Source: Devosia aurantiaca
GTDB taxonomy: Bacteria > Pseudomonadota > Alphaproteobacteria > Rhizobiales > Devosiaceae
Direction of reading: 5' to 3'
Assembly: GCF_011058215.1 (NCBI RefSeq)
Contig: NZ_JAALFG010000001.1
Location: 501,001 to 565,000 of the forward strand
Length of the DNA: 64,000 nucleotides
The notes below the pieces were generated by a model. It saw nothing but the letters and a program-made list of their open reading frames with translations. It had not been told where the DNA came from and searched no databases. The position numbers were made by a program, and so were the translations under genes. Below, piece by piece: positions 56,198 through 64,000 of this stretch (the stretch's first letter is position 1; the number at the start of each line of letters is the position of its first letter).

Positions 56198-58979
56198 GGC
56201 ACGGCCCAAAAAGCCGCAGTTCGGGCTTAAGACCGCAGATCAGATCATTGCCGAGCTCGATGCCCTTGTGGGCGAGGGTTCGGCCAGGGACACCTCTGCC
56301 CGCCAGGCCGTCCTCGCTCATTTCCGCGAAACGCTGACCGCGGCGCGTCAGAATGCCGAGGCCGAGCTCTTGGCAACCGGCAAGGGCACCCGCTGCGCGC
56401 AGAACCTTTCCGCCGCGCAGGACGAAATCATCACCGCCATTCATCGCTTTGCGACGACGCGGGTCTATCCGGTGACCAACCCCTCCGGCGCCGAAGCCAT
56501 CGCGCTCTCCGCCGTCGGCGGCTATGGCCGCGGCACCCTCGCGCCGGGCTCCGACATCGATCTCCTCTTCATCCTGCCCTATAAGCAGACGCCCTGGGGC
56601 GAGCAGGTCACCGAATATATCCTCTATATGCTGTGGGACCTTGGCCAGAAGGTTGGCCATGCCGTCCGTTCGGTCGACGAATGCATCCGCATGGCTCGCG
56701 CTGACATGACGGTGCGTACGGCAACGCTTGAAGCTCGCTTCCTCACCGGCGACCGCACGCTCTTCGACCAGCTGGTGCATCGCTTCGAAACCGAGATCAT
56801 GCCCAAGACCGGACCCGAATTCATCGCCGCCAAGATGGCTGAGCGCGATGAACGGCACCGGCAGATGGGCAATACCCGCTATGTGGTCGAGCCCAATATC
56901 AAGGACGGCAAAGGAGGTTTGCGCGACCTCAACACCCTGTTCTGGATCGGCAAATACTTCTACCAGGTCAAAACTTCGCAGGAGCTGGTCGGCAAGGGCG
57001 TGCTCAATCCGGGCGAGTACAAGCTCTTTTCGCGCGCCGAAGACTTTCTCTGGGCCGTGCGCTGCCACCTTCACTACATCACCGGCCGCGCCGACGAAAA
57101 ACTGACCTTCGACGTTCAGCCCGAACTCGCCTCGCGCATGGGCTATGCGCAGCGCCTCGGCATGCTGGGCGTCGAGCGCTTCATGAAGCGCTATTTCCTG
57201 GTCGCCAAGGATGTCGGCGACCTCACCCGCATCATCTGCGCCAGTCTCGAATTCCACCACGCCAAGGACATGGATCTGGTTGGCCGAGTGCTGGCCCCGT
57301 TCCGCTCAGGCAAGAGCAAGATCAAGGGCGAAACCGCCTTCATCGTCGATACCGGAAGGCTCAATCTTGCAACGCCGGACGTCTTCGAGCGCGATCCGGT
57401 CAACATCATCCGCGCCTTCCTGGTCGCCGGACGCGAGGAACTGCTGTTCCATCCCGACGCCATCAAGGTCATCCGGGACTCGCTGCGCCTGATCGACAAT
57501 CACTTGCAGAACGATCCCAAGGCCAACGAGCATTTCCTCGCCATCCTCACGAGCCCTCTCTCGGTCGAGCGCATCCTGCGGCAGATGAACGAGAGCGGCG
57601 TGCTCGGCAAGTTCGTCCCCGATTTCGGCAAGATCGTCGCACTGATGCAGTTCAACATGTACCACCACTATACGGTGGACGAGCATCTGATCCGCTCGGT
57701 GGGCGTCATGGCCGATATCGCCAATGGCGGCATGCGCCAGGAACTGCCGCTGACCCATGAATTGCTGCCACAGCTCAACGATACGCGGCTGCTTTATGTG
57801 GCGCTCTTCCTCCACGACATCGCCAAGGGCCGCCCGGAGGATCACTCCATTGCCGGCGCCCGCATCGCGCGAAAACTCTGTCCGCGCTTTGGCCTCTCCG
57901 CCGCCGAAACCGACACTGTCGCCTGGCTGATCGAATATCACCTGCTGATGTCCGAGATCGCCCAGGCTCGCGATATCCAGGACCCCGAAACCGCCATCGC
58001 TTTTGCCGATGTGGTGCAGTCGCCGCAGCGCCTGGCGCTGCTGATGATCCTCACCGCCTGCGATATTCGCGCCGTCGGTCCCGGCGTCTGGACCGGCTGG
58101 AAGGGCTCGCTGTTGCGTGCCCTCTACTACGCCACCGAGCCATTGCTCTCCGGCGGCCACTCGCAGGTCAGCCAGTCCGATCGCGTGGAGCAGGCACGCC
58201 GGGCGCTCGCCGCCACGCTCACCACCTGGGCGCCGGACGCCATCGAGACCTATATCGCCCGCCACTACGACCATTATTGGTTGCGCGCCGAACCGGAACT
58301 GCAAACCGAGCATGCGCGCCTGATCCGCCAGGCGGACTCGACGGCGCAGGCCTTTGCCGGCTCCATCCGCGTCAAGGCCTTCGAGGGCATTACCGAGGTC
58401 AGCTTCTACGTCCCCGACCATCCACGGCTGCTGTCTCTGATCGCCGGCGCCTGCACCATGCAGGATGCGTCCATCATCGGCGCGCAGATCTTTTCGACCC
58501 GCGACGGCTATGCCATCGACACTTTTCGCCTCCGCCGCTCTTTCACCTCCGATGAAGACGAAAAGGTCCGCGCTACCCGCATTATCGATACGGTCAAGCA
58601 ATTGCTGCAAGGCAAACGCACCGTGCTGATCGACCTCGGCAAGGAATCCCGACACAACCGCCGCCTAAAACCCTTCGCTTTGCCGGCCGAGGTCTCGGTA
58701 TCCAATGCCATCTCGGAAAAGTTCACCGTCATCGAGGTCTCGGGCCTCGACCGGATCGGTCTTCTTTACGCCCTCACGCGCGAAATCTCCGACCTCAGCC
58801 TCACCATCGGCTCCGCCCATATCGGCACCTATGGCGAAAAGGCCGTCGACGTCTTCTACGTCACCGACCTCACCGGCCAGAAGATTCACGTGAAACAGCG
58901 GCAGCGTAAAATCCACGACGCGCTGATGAGCGTCTTCGAAAAGCGTCCGGTAGAGGAGAAGCGGGTGGCGAATGGGTGA
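56178..58979 (+). CDS. glnD: Bifunctional uridylyltransferase/uridylyl-removing enzyme GlnD
   Basis: Senses glutamine and modifies PII proteins, controlling nitrogen assimilation. 933 residues: nucleotidyltransferase domain GGYGRGTLAPGSDIDLLFI (about residues 118-136), central helical region with NIKDGKGGLRDLNTLFW, HD domain FLHDIAKGRPEDHS for removal, and two C-terminal ACT domains (EVSFYVPDHPRLL and VIEVSGLDRIGLL). The ATG 56178 is used; GTG at 56175 is possible. Overlaps mutS, a known alphaproteobacterial pairing. Confidence 0.97.
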   Translation: MTLAETEARPKKPQFGLKTADQIIAELDALVGEGSARDTSARQAVLAHFRETLTAARQNAEAELLATGKGTRCAQNLSAAQDEIITAIHRFATTRVYPVTNPSGAEAIALSAVGGYGRGTLAPGSDIDLLFILPYKQTPWGEQVTEYILYMLWDLGQKVGHAVRSVDECIRMARADMTVRTATLEARFLTGDRTLFDQLVHRFETEIMPKTGPEFIAAKMAERDERHRQMGNTRYVVEPNIKDGKGGLRDLNTLFWIGKYFYQVKTSQELVGKGVLNPGEYKLFSRAEDFLWAVRCHLHYITGRADEKLTFDVQPELASRMGYAQRLGMLGVERFMKRYFLVAKDVGDLTRIICASLEFHHAKDMDLVGRVLAPFRSGKSKIKGETAFIVDTGRLNLATPDVFERDPVNIIRAFLVAGREELLFHPDAIKVIRDSLRLIDNHLQNDPKANEHFLAILTSPLSVERILRQMNESGVLGKFVPDFGKIVALMQFNMYHHYTVDEHLIRSVGVMADIANGGMRQELPLTHELLPQLNDTRLLYVALFLHDIAKGRPEDHSIAGARIARKLCPRFGLSAAETDTVAWLIEYHLLMSEIAQARDIQDPETAIAFADVVQSPQRLALLMILTACDIRAVGPGVWTGWKGSLLRALYYATEPLLSGGHSQVSQSDRVEQARRALAATLTTWAPDAIETYIARHYDHYWLRAEPELQTEHARLIRQADSTAQAFAGSIRVKAFEGITEVSFYVPDHPRLLSLIAGACTMQDASIIGAQIFSTRDGYAIDTFRLRRSFTSDEDEKVRATRIIDTVKQLLQGKRTVLIDLGKESRHNRRLKPFALPAEVSVSNAISEKFTVIEVSGLDRIGLLYALTREISDLSLTIGSAHIGTYGEKAVDVFYVTDLTGQKIHVKQRQRKIHDALMSVFEKRPVEEKRVANG
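58882..58897. promoter_or_regulatory. parS-like site inside glnD
   Basis: AGATTCACGTGAAACA, 14 of 16 to the ParB consensus; perfect right half and intact core. Near the 3' end of the coding region. Confidence 0.5.
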
Positions 58980-59011
58980 TTTGGGGCACGCACCCAGCAT
59001 CTTGTGCGTGT

Positions 59012-59157
59012 GGCCCCACCCCACCCTCGTTCCCTCCCCATCAAGGGGAGGGAGGCGCCAGATCTATCCGCTTGCGCTGAACCCCTCGCTCCCCCTTGTG
59101 GGGAGGGTAGCGCAGCTCGGCCACCTGGCCGTAGCGCAGCTAGGGTGGGGGTAGTTT
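59012..59157. repeat. Intergenic palindromic repeat, family A-like, copy 6
   Basis: Left GGCCCCACCCCACCCTCG with TCCCTCCCC; right GGGGAGGG and AGCTAGGGTGGGGG, plus a local direct repeat TAGCGCAGCT (twice). Between glnD and murJ; the murJ start lies five bases beyond it. Confidence 0.75.
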
Positions 59158-59161
59158 CCTC

Positions 59162-60722
59162 TTGAGCCTCTTCCGCAACTTTCTCTCCGTCGGCTCCCTA
59201 ACTCTCGTTTCCCGGGTCGCCGGCTTTGCCCGTGACGCCCTGATGGCGGCCGTGCTCGGCACCGGCCCTGCCGCCGACGCCTTTTTGCCGCCTTTCGTTT
59301 TCCCAACCTCTTCCGCCGCCTTTTTGCCGAAGGCGCCTTCAATACTGCCTTCGTGCCCATGTTCTCCGGTGCGCTCGAACAGCAGGGCGAGGACGGGGCA
59401 AAACTGCTGGCGGCGCGCGTCATGAGCTGGCTCGTCGCCATGCTGATCGTCGTCACCATTGTCGTCGAAATCTTCATGCCGCAGATCATGGTGGCCTTCG
59501 TCCCCGGCTTCGTCGACGATCAGCAAAAATTCGACCTCACCGTGCTTTTGACGCGGATCATGTTCCCCTATCTCGCCTGCATGTCGCTGATGGCGGCCTA
59601 TGGGGCGATCCTCAACACGCTCGGGCGCTTTTTTGCCGCTGCCTTCGCGCCGGTGCTGCTCAACCTCGTCAACATCGCGGTCATGATCCCGCTCGCGACC
59701 TTTTGGATAATGAGCCCTGCCGATGCGACGATCTGGGTGGCCATCGCCACCATGGCCGGCGGCGTCGCCCAACTCTGGCTGGTCTGGTCGGCGATCGATC
59801 GCGCCGGCTTCCGCCCACGCTTTCAGCTGCCGCGTTTCGATCCCGAAGTGCGCCGCTTCTGGGTTCTGGCCATTCCGGCAATTCTTGCCGGCGGCATTAC
59901 CCAGATCAACATCTTCGTTGGCACAATCATCGCCTCCGGCGCCGATAACGCGATCTCCGTCCTCTCCTATGCCGATCGCCTTTACCAGCTGCCGCTGGGC
60001 ATTATTGGCATCGCCATCGGCACCGTCCTGCTCCCCGAACTCAGCCGTCACCTCAAGGGTGGCCGCGAAGCCGAGGCCCGCGCGTCGCAGGACCAGTCCC
60101 TTTTCGTTTCCATGCTGCTGACCATGCCGGCCGCCGTCGCCCTGATCGCACTGGCCGAACCCATCGTCCGCGTCCTCTTCGAACGCGGCCAGTTCGACGC
60201 CATCGCCACGGTGCAGACGGCGCAGGCGCTGGTCGCCTTCTCCACCGGCCTCCCCGCCTATGTGCTGATCCGGGTTCTGCAACCGGGCTTTTTGCCCGCG
60301 AGGACACGATCACGCCGACGCTCTTTGCCGGTGTCAGCGTCGTGGTCAACATCGCCATTTCCATCTGGCTCTTCCCCACCCTGATCCATGTCGGCATCGC
60401 CATCGCGACCGCCGCTTCGGCCTGGGTCAACGTTGCCCTCCTGGCCGTAACCCTGGCCCTGCGCGGCCATTTCCGCCTCACGCGGCATCAGTGGCTGGCG
60501 CAACTCGCCATTGTCCTCATCAGCCTGATCATGGGCTCCGCGCTCTGGATCCTTGCCGATCGCGGTGCCCACTACCTTGACCCGGGCGTACCGCTCTGGC
60601 AGCAGCTCGGCGTCCTTTCGGTGATCATGCTCTTCGGCTTCGTCACCTACTTCACCCTCGCCCACATCTCCGGCACCCAGCGCCTGGGCATGCTGTTCCG
60701 CAGACTGCGGCGGTCAAAGTAA
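59162..60722 (+). CDS. murJ: Lipid II flippase MurJ, frame broken twice
   Basis: Flips lipid II across the inner membrane; essential for peptidoglycan. TTG start gives MSLFRNFLSVGSLTLVSRVAGFARD. Two breaks of the same kind: a T missing from a T-run near 59280-59286 (DAFFAAFRFPNLFRRLFAEGAF should read on, shown in part) and again near 60289-60293 (GFFAREDTITPTLFAG should read on). The middle (PYLACMSLMAAYGAILNTLGRFF) and the end read as multi-pass membrane protein. Corrected length 520 with about 13 helices. It precedes trpS. Confidence 0.94.
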
Positions 60723-60744
60723 GCACCCAATTTACTCACCCACC

Positions 60745-60828
60745 GGGTGTCACCCCGGCCTTGAGCCGGGGCCCATCTTGAGATCTCAGGATGGATCCCG
60801 GCTCAGGGCCGGGATGACATCGCGTGTG
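60745..60828. repeat. Intergenic palindromic repeat, family B, copy 3
   Basis: GGGTGTCACCCCGGCC at the left, GGCCGGGATGACATCGCG at the right; the centre CCCATCTTGAGATCTCAGG matches copies 1 and 2. Between murJ and trpS. Confidence 0.82.
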
Positions 60829-60868
60829 ATCAGAGATAGATGTCCCACACTAACAGTTCGGGTTTCTC

Positions 60869-61900
60869 ATGACTTTCACACCCCGCGTATTTTCCGGCAT
60901 CAAACCTTCGGGCGATCTGCACCTGGGCAATTACCTTGGCGCCATCCGCCGTTTTGTGCCGCTGCAGGATACGCATGAGACCATCTATTGCGTGGTCGAC
61001 ATGCACGCGATCACCGTCTGGCAGGACCCGGAAGATCTGAAGCGCTGGACCTACGAGATCGCTGCCGCTTACATCGCTGCGGGCGTCGATCCGACCAAGT
61101 CCATCATCTTCAACCAGAGCCAGGTCGTCGAACACGCCGAGCTCAGCTGGATTTTCAACTGCGTCGCCCGCATGGGCTGGATGGCGCGCATGACCCAGTT
61201 CAAGGACAAGGCCGGCGAAAACAGCGAACAGGTGTCGCTGGGCTTGTTCGCTTACCCCTCGCTGATGGCGGCCGACATCCTCCTCTACAAGGCTACGGCC
61301 GTGCCGGTGGGTGAAGACCAGCGCCAACACCTCGAGCTGACGCGTGACATCGCCAAGAAATTCAATCACGACTTCAAAAAACAGATCAAGGCGCTGAGCG
61401 GCGAAGACGAGTTCTTCCCCATCACCGAAACGCTGGCCACCGGTCCCGCCATGCGCGTCAAATCGCTAAAGGACGGCGGGAAGAAGATGAGCAAGTCGGA
61501 AAGTTCGGACCTTGCCACGATCTTCATGATGGACGACGCCGACGCCATCGCCAAAAAGATCAAGCGCGCCACCTCCGATGCCGAGCCCCTGCCCTCCGAA
61601 GCCGCCGGCCTCGAAAATCGTCCTGAAGCCGAAAATCTCGTCGGCATCTATGCGGCTTTGTCGAACCAGAATGTCGGCCAGGTGCTAGCCGAATTTGGCG
61701 GGCAAGGCTGGGGCAAGTTCAAGCCGGCTTTGGCCGATCTTGCCGTCGCGTCGCTTTCGCCCATTGCCGATGAAATGAAGCGGCTCGTTGCCGATCGCGG
61801 CGAAATGGACCGCATCCTGCGCGACGGTGCCGATCGCGCCCGCGCCATCGCCCAGCCGATCATGGCCGATGTGCGAAACATCGTCGGCTTCGTGCGCTAG
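60869..61900 (+). CDS. trpS: Tryptophanyl-tRNA synthetase
   Basis: Class I synthetase. 343 residues: the HIGH-like [12 protein letters not shown] near residue 14, KMSKS as [12 protein letters not shown] near 205, and typical VDMHAITV and [21 protein letters not shown] (in parts). murJ-trpS-usp order is common in Hyphomicrobiales. Confidence 0.98.
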   Translation: MTFTPRVFSGIKPSGDLHLGNYLGAIRRFVPLQDTHETIYCVVDMHAITVWQDPEDLKRWTYEIAAAYIAAGVDPTKSIIFNQSQVVEHAELSWIFNCVARMGWMARMTQFKDKAGENSEQVSLGLFAYPSLMAADILLYKATAVPVGEDQRQHLELTRDIAKKFNHDFKKQIKALSGEDEFFPITETLATGPAMRVKSLKDGGKKMSKSESSDLATIFMMDDADAIAKKIKRATSDAEPLPSEAAGLENRPEAENLVGIYAALSNQNVGQVLAEFGGQGWGKFKPALADLAVASLSPIADEMKRLVADRGEMDRILRDGADRARAIAQPIMADVRNIVGFVR

Positions 61901-61909
61901 GAGATGACG

Positions 61910-62383
61910 ATGGTGTCCGAAGCCGAATACCGCCGAAAGTTCCTGGTCCTCATCGACGAGACCGAGGAATGCGATCGCGCCCTGACCTTTGCCGCCTATC
62001 GCACCAAGCGCACCGGCGGCACCGTCGTTCTGATGACCGTGATCCCTGCGCCTGAATTCATCGGATTGGGCGTCGAAGACGTGCTGCGTGCCGAAGCGGT
62101 CGAAGAAGCCGAGCGCAATCTCGATGCCCGCCTCGCCCGCATGCGCGACATCGGCGGCATCCGCACCGAGACCGTAGTGCGTGAGGGCAATGGGCCTGAA
62201 GAAATCGAAGCGGTGATCGCCCGTGACAACGACATCGCCATTCTCGTCCTTGCCGCGTCCAAGTCGCCCGATGGTCCGGGACCCATGGTCACCCACTTCG
62301 CCGCCCGCGCCAATGTGCTTCCCATCCCCCTCACCATCGTGCCTGGGCACATGTCGGACGAGGACGTCATCGCGATCTGTTAG
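61910..62383 (+). CDS. Universal stress protein (UspA family)
   Basis: 157 residues of single Usp fold: KFLVLIDETEECDRALTFAAY at the start and IAILVLAASKSPDGPGPMVTHF near the end. The usual ATP loop G-x2-G-x9-G-S is not obvious, so it may be a non-ATP-binding type. The ATG at 61910 has TAGGAG six bases upstream; the ATG at 61904 overlaps that site. It begins nine bases after trpS. Confidence 0.9.
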   Translation: MVSEAEYRRKFLVLIDETEECDRALTFAAYRTKRTGGTVVLMTVIPAPEFIGLGVEDVLRAEAVEEAERNLDARLARMRDIGGIRTETVVREGNGPEEIEAVIARDNDIAILVLAASKSPDGPGPMVTHFAARANVLPIPLTIVPGHMSDEDVIAIC

Positions 62384-62482
62384 AGATTCTTCCGAAGCCC
62401 TCAGGATGAGGGCTACTGTGGTCGCTGTTTTTGCTCGGCTCCCATGCAAAGCGCCCCTTGCATCTTGAGTGCAGAGGTCTAT

Positions 62483-62499
62483 TTTAGAAACATTCTAAC
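62483..62499. promoter_or_regulatory. Irr box (iron control element) upstream of nfuA
   Basis: TTTAGAA-ACA-TTCTAAC matches the ICE consensus TTTAGAANNNTTCTAAA at all but the last position. It lies 13 bases before the nfuA start, where a bound Irr could block transcription. Confidence 0.7.
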
Positions 62500-62511
62500 G
62501 CGGAAAGTCCC

Positions 62512-63078
62512 ATGTTCATCCAGACAGAAGCCACGCCGAACCCGGCGACGCTGAAATTTTTGCCAGGCCGCGACGTGCTGCCGGGCGAGCCGCGTGACTT
62601 CCGCACCCCCGAAGCCGCCGCTACCTCGCCCCTCGCTATGGGCCTTTTCGCCATCTCCGGCGTCGAAGGCGTTTTCCTCGGCTCCGACTTCATTTCGGTG
62701 ACCAAGGACGAGACCAACTGGGCCCATATCAAGCCGGCGATTCTCGGCGTCATCATGGACCATTTCCTTTCCGGCAAGCCGGTCGTTCTAGACGACAGCG
62801 CGCCCCTGGTCGACTTCAGCGAAGTCGATGAGTTCTTTGAAGACGACGACAAGGAAATGGTCGAAGTCATCAAGGAATTGTTGGCGACCCGCGTCCGTCC
62901 TGCGGTTGCCATGGATGGCGGCGACATCATCTTCAAGGGTTTCAAGGAAGGTACCGTCTTCCTTCACATGCAGGGCGCCTGCTCCGGCTGCCCCTCCTCG
63001 ACCGCAACGCTCAAGAACGGCATCGAAAACCTCCTCCGCCACTTCGTACCGGGTGTGGAGGCTGTTCAGCAGGTTTGA
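62512..63078 (+). CDS. nfuA: Nfu-type iron-sulfur cluster scaffold protein
   Basis: 188 residues: N-terminal Nfu domain (MFIQTEATPNPATLKFLPGR) and C-terminal NifU-like domain with RPAVAMDGGDIIFKGF and the cluster-binding CxxC in GACSGCPSSTATLK. Carries and delivers [Fe-S] clusters. The Irr box directly upstream suggests iron-dependent repression. It ends at a terminator. Confidence 0.95.
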   Translation: MFIQTEATPNPATLKFLPGRDVLPGEPRDFRTPEAAATSPLAMGLFAISGVEGVFLGSDFISVTKDETNWAHIKPAILGVIMDHFLSGKPVVLDDSAPLVDFSEVDEFFEDDDKEMVEVIKELLATRVRPAVAMDGGDIIFKGFKEGTVFLHMQGACSGCPSSTATLKNGIENLLRHFVPGVEAVQQV

Positions 63079-63092
63079 ACGCGGCCGCAGGC

Positions 63093-63117
63093 AAAACGGG
63101 CCCAGTGGGCCTGTTTT
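63093..63117 (+). terminator. Terminator of nfuA
   Basis: AAAACGGGCCCA / TGGGCCTGTTTT: about 11 pairs including one G-T, with T-run, 15 bases after the stop. Confidence 0.75.
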
Positions 63118-63182
63118 AGCGGGCAAAGCCATGAAAGCTATGGTTGAATGGCTGGTGGCCTTCCAATAAGCAGCAAGCCCAA

Positions 63183-63211
63183 GGGCCCGATCAGCAATGG
63201 TCGGGCCTTTG
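63183..63211 (+). terminator. Second terminator-like hairpin
   Basis: GGCCCGA (63184-63190) with TCGGGCC (63201-63207) around ten bases, then TTTG. It lies just before the RNA methyltransferase gene. Confidence 0.55.
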
Positions 63212-63230
63212 TGTTATCCGAGAGCACCGC

Positions 63231-64000
63231 ATGCCGTTGACCACCACGATCGAAGCTCTTGGCCAAAGGGCGAAGGCATCGCCACGCTCGATGGAGCCCG
63301 CGTCTTCGTGCCTTTCGCGCTGCCGGGCGAAACCGTTTCGATCGAGGCGGAAGGCGAGCGCGGCACGCTGCTCGAGGTCCTAACCCCTCCCCCGATCGCA
63401 TCGAGCCTTTTTGCCCCTATTTCGGCACCTGCGGTGGCTGCCAGTTGCAGCATCTGGGTGCCGACGCCTACATCGCTTTCAAGACCGGACTGGTCGAAAC
63501 CCCGCTCCGCTATGCTGGGCTCGACGCCAAGGTCGAGCGCTTCGTTCTGGCCCATGGCGAAGGCCGCCGCCGCGCAACGCTGCATGCCCGAAAAGATGCT
63601 GCCGGCTATATGCGCATCCGCAGCCATGAGCTTTTGAACATCGAGGCCTGCCCGATCCTCGTCCCTGCCCTGCAGCAGCGTGCACCCGAGATAGCCCGCG
63701 CGCTCGGTGCCGCCGTGGGTGAATGCGACATCAGTCTGACCGCCACCAATGCCGGCATCGACGTCGCCATCCGCAAGGCACCCAAGGGCACCCGCGTCGA
63801 AAAATTGGTGCCAATGGTCAACCAGCTCGGCCTCGCCCGGCTGGCACTCGACGACGAGATGATCGCGCAGCGCCAGCAGCTTAGCGTGAGCATGGGAAAG
63901 GCCGAAGTCGACCTGCCGATCGGCAGTTTCCTCCAGGCCACGGCGGAAGCAGAGCAGGTGCTTGCCGACTATGTCACCTCGGCCATCGGCAAAAGCAAAA
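63231..64000 (+). CDS. TrmA/RumA-family RNA m5U methyltransferase, 5' part, frame broken twice
   Basis: Runs off the window end. N-terminal TRAM-like domain (TIEALG, then GEGIATLDGARVFVPFALPGE), then the [4Fe-4S] site CPYFGTCGGCQLQH (C-x5-C-x2-C). An A is missing near 63262-63266 and a C near 63383-63392. The SAM-binding and catalytic Cys motifs lie beyond base 64000. Likely methylates uridine in 23S rRNA (RlmD-like) or tRNA; the exact target cannot be told from this part. Confidence 0.88.

Noticed and set aside
57306-58655. 449-codon minus-strand frame opposite glnD
   Set aside because: Antisense shadow of glnD.

Overview
The window is a GC-rich, densely coded bacterial chromosome segment. 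Gene content and order point to an alphaproteobacterium of the order Hyphomicrobiales (Rhizobiales), plausibly Devosia or a relative. The supporting features are coaE-dnaQ-secB-fxsA-Tim44-Smr, hslVU beside hisB-hisH-hisA-hisF-hisE-coaA, nth next to a DUF2244 gene, alphaproteobacterial CtrA (TTAA-N7-TTAA), LexA (GTTC-N7-GTTC), RpoH and Irr-type sites, and an XRE-Smr pair. The genus is an inference. I see no prophage, insertion sequence, CRISPR array, rRNA or tRNA.

Layout. 1-3.8 kb: coaE end, dnaQ, secB, fxsA, a Tim44-domain protein, Smr and XRE genes. 3.9-5.9 kb: the HslUV protease on the minus strand. 6.1-10.7 kb: the histidine cluster with a small membrane protein between hisA and hisF, then coaA. 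10.8-19.7 kb: mixed metabolism and repair (dapB, gpmA, an AraC-methyltransferase, nth, a TetR regulator, adenosine kinase, pyrF, flavoprotein and VOC genes). 19.7-28 kb: chaperones dnaJ, dnaK, grpE and hrcA around a pabBC fusion and a nicotinamidase. 28-33.6 kb: a co-directional run rph-rdgB-hemW-rsmI-yraN-gshB-marC. 33.7-41 kb: envelope genes (DUF459 SGNH-like protein, lytic transglycosylase, galE, galU, a beta-barrel protein, nfeD and an SPFH protein). 41-45.6 kb: a GH25 lipoprotein, comM, a NUDIX gene, a cold-shock/DUF1294 fusion and a WYL regulator. 45.6-52.5 kb: a xylose/xyloside module (aldose epimerase, LacI-type regulator, xylB, xylA, GH43 beta-xylosidase). 52.6-64 kb: a DUF2189 membrane protein, mutS, glnD, murJ, trpS, a universal stress protein, nfuA, and the start of a TrmA/RumA-type RNA methyltransferase.

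Two window-wide signals matter most. First, about 27 small indels break the frames of 20 otherwise intact conserved genes, mostly as one-base losses in or next to short homopolymers. The corrected lengths of the complete genes are whole codon numbers and the conserved motifs resume at once, so these are almost certainly sequence errors rather than pseudogenes. I annotate each as one gene and give the break positions. Second, six copies of TTCACGTGAA, the core of the ParB site parS, are scattered through the window, one flanked almost perfectly (15 of 16) and two lying side by side next to a consensus DnaA box. With coaE-dnaQ-secB this suggests an origin-proximal segment loaded by ParB.

Three families of intergenic palindromic repeats (A: six copies, B: three, C: three) fill most of the gaps between operons. 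Regulatory sites that fit their neighbours include an RpoH promoter before dnaK, a LexA box before comM, an Irr (ICE) box before nfuA, and two CtrA sites, one of them before an unannotated 45-residue reading frame. No clearly new multi-gene system is visible.
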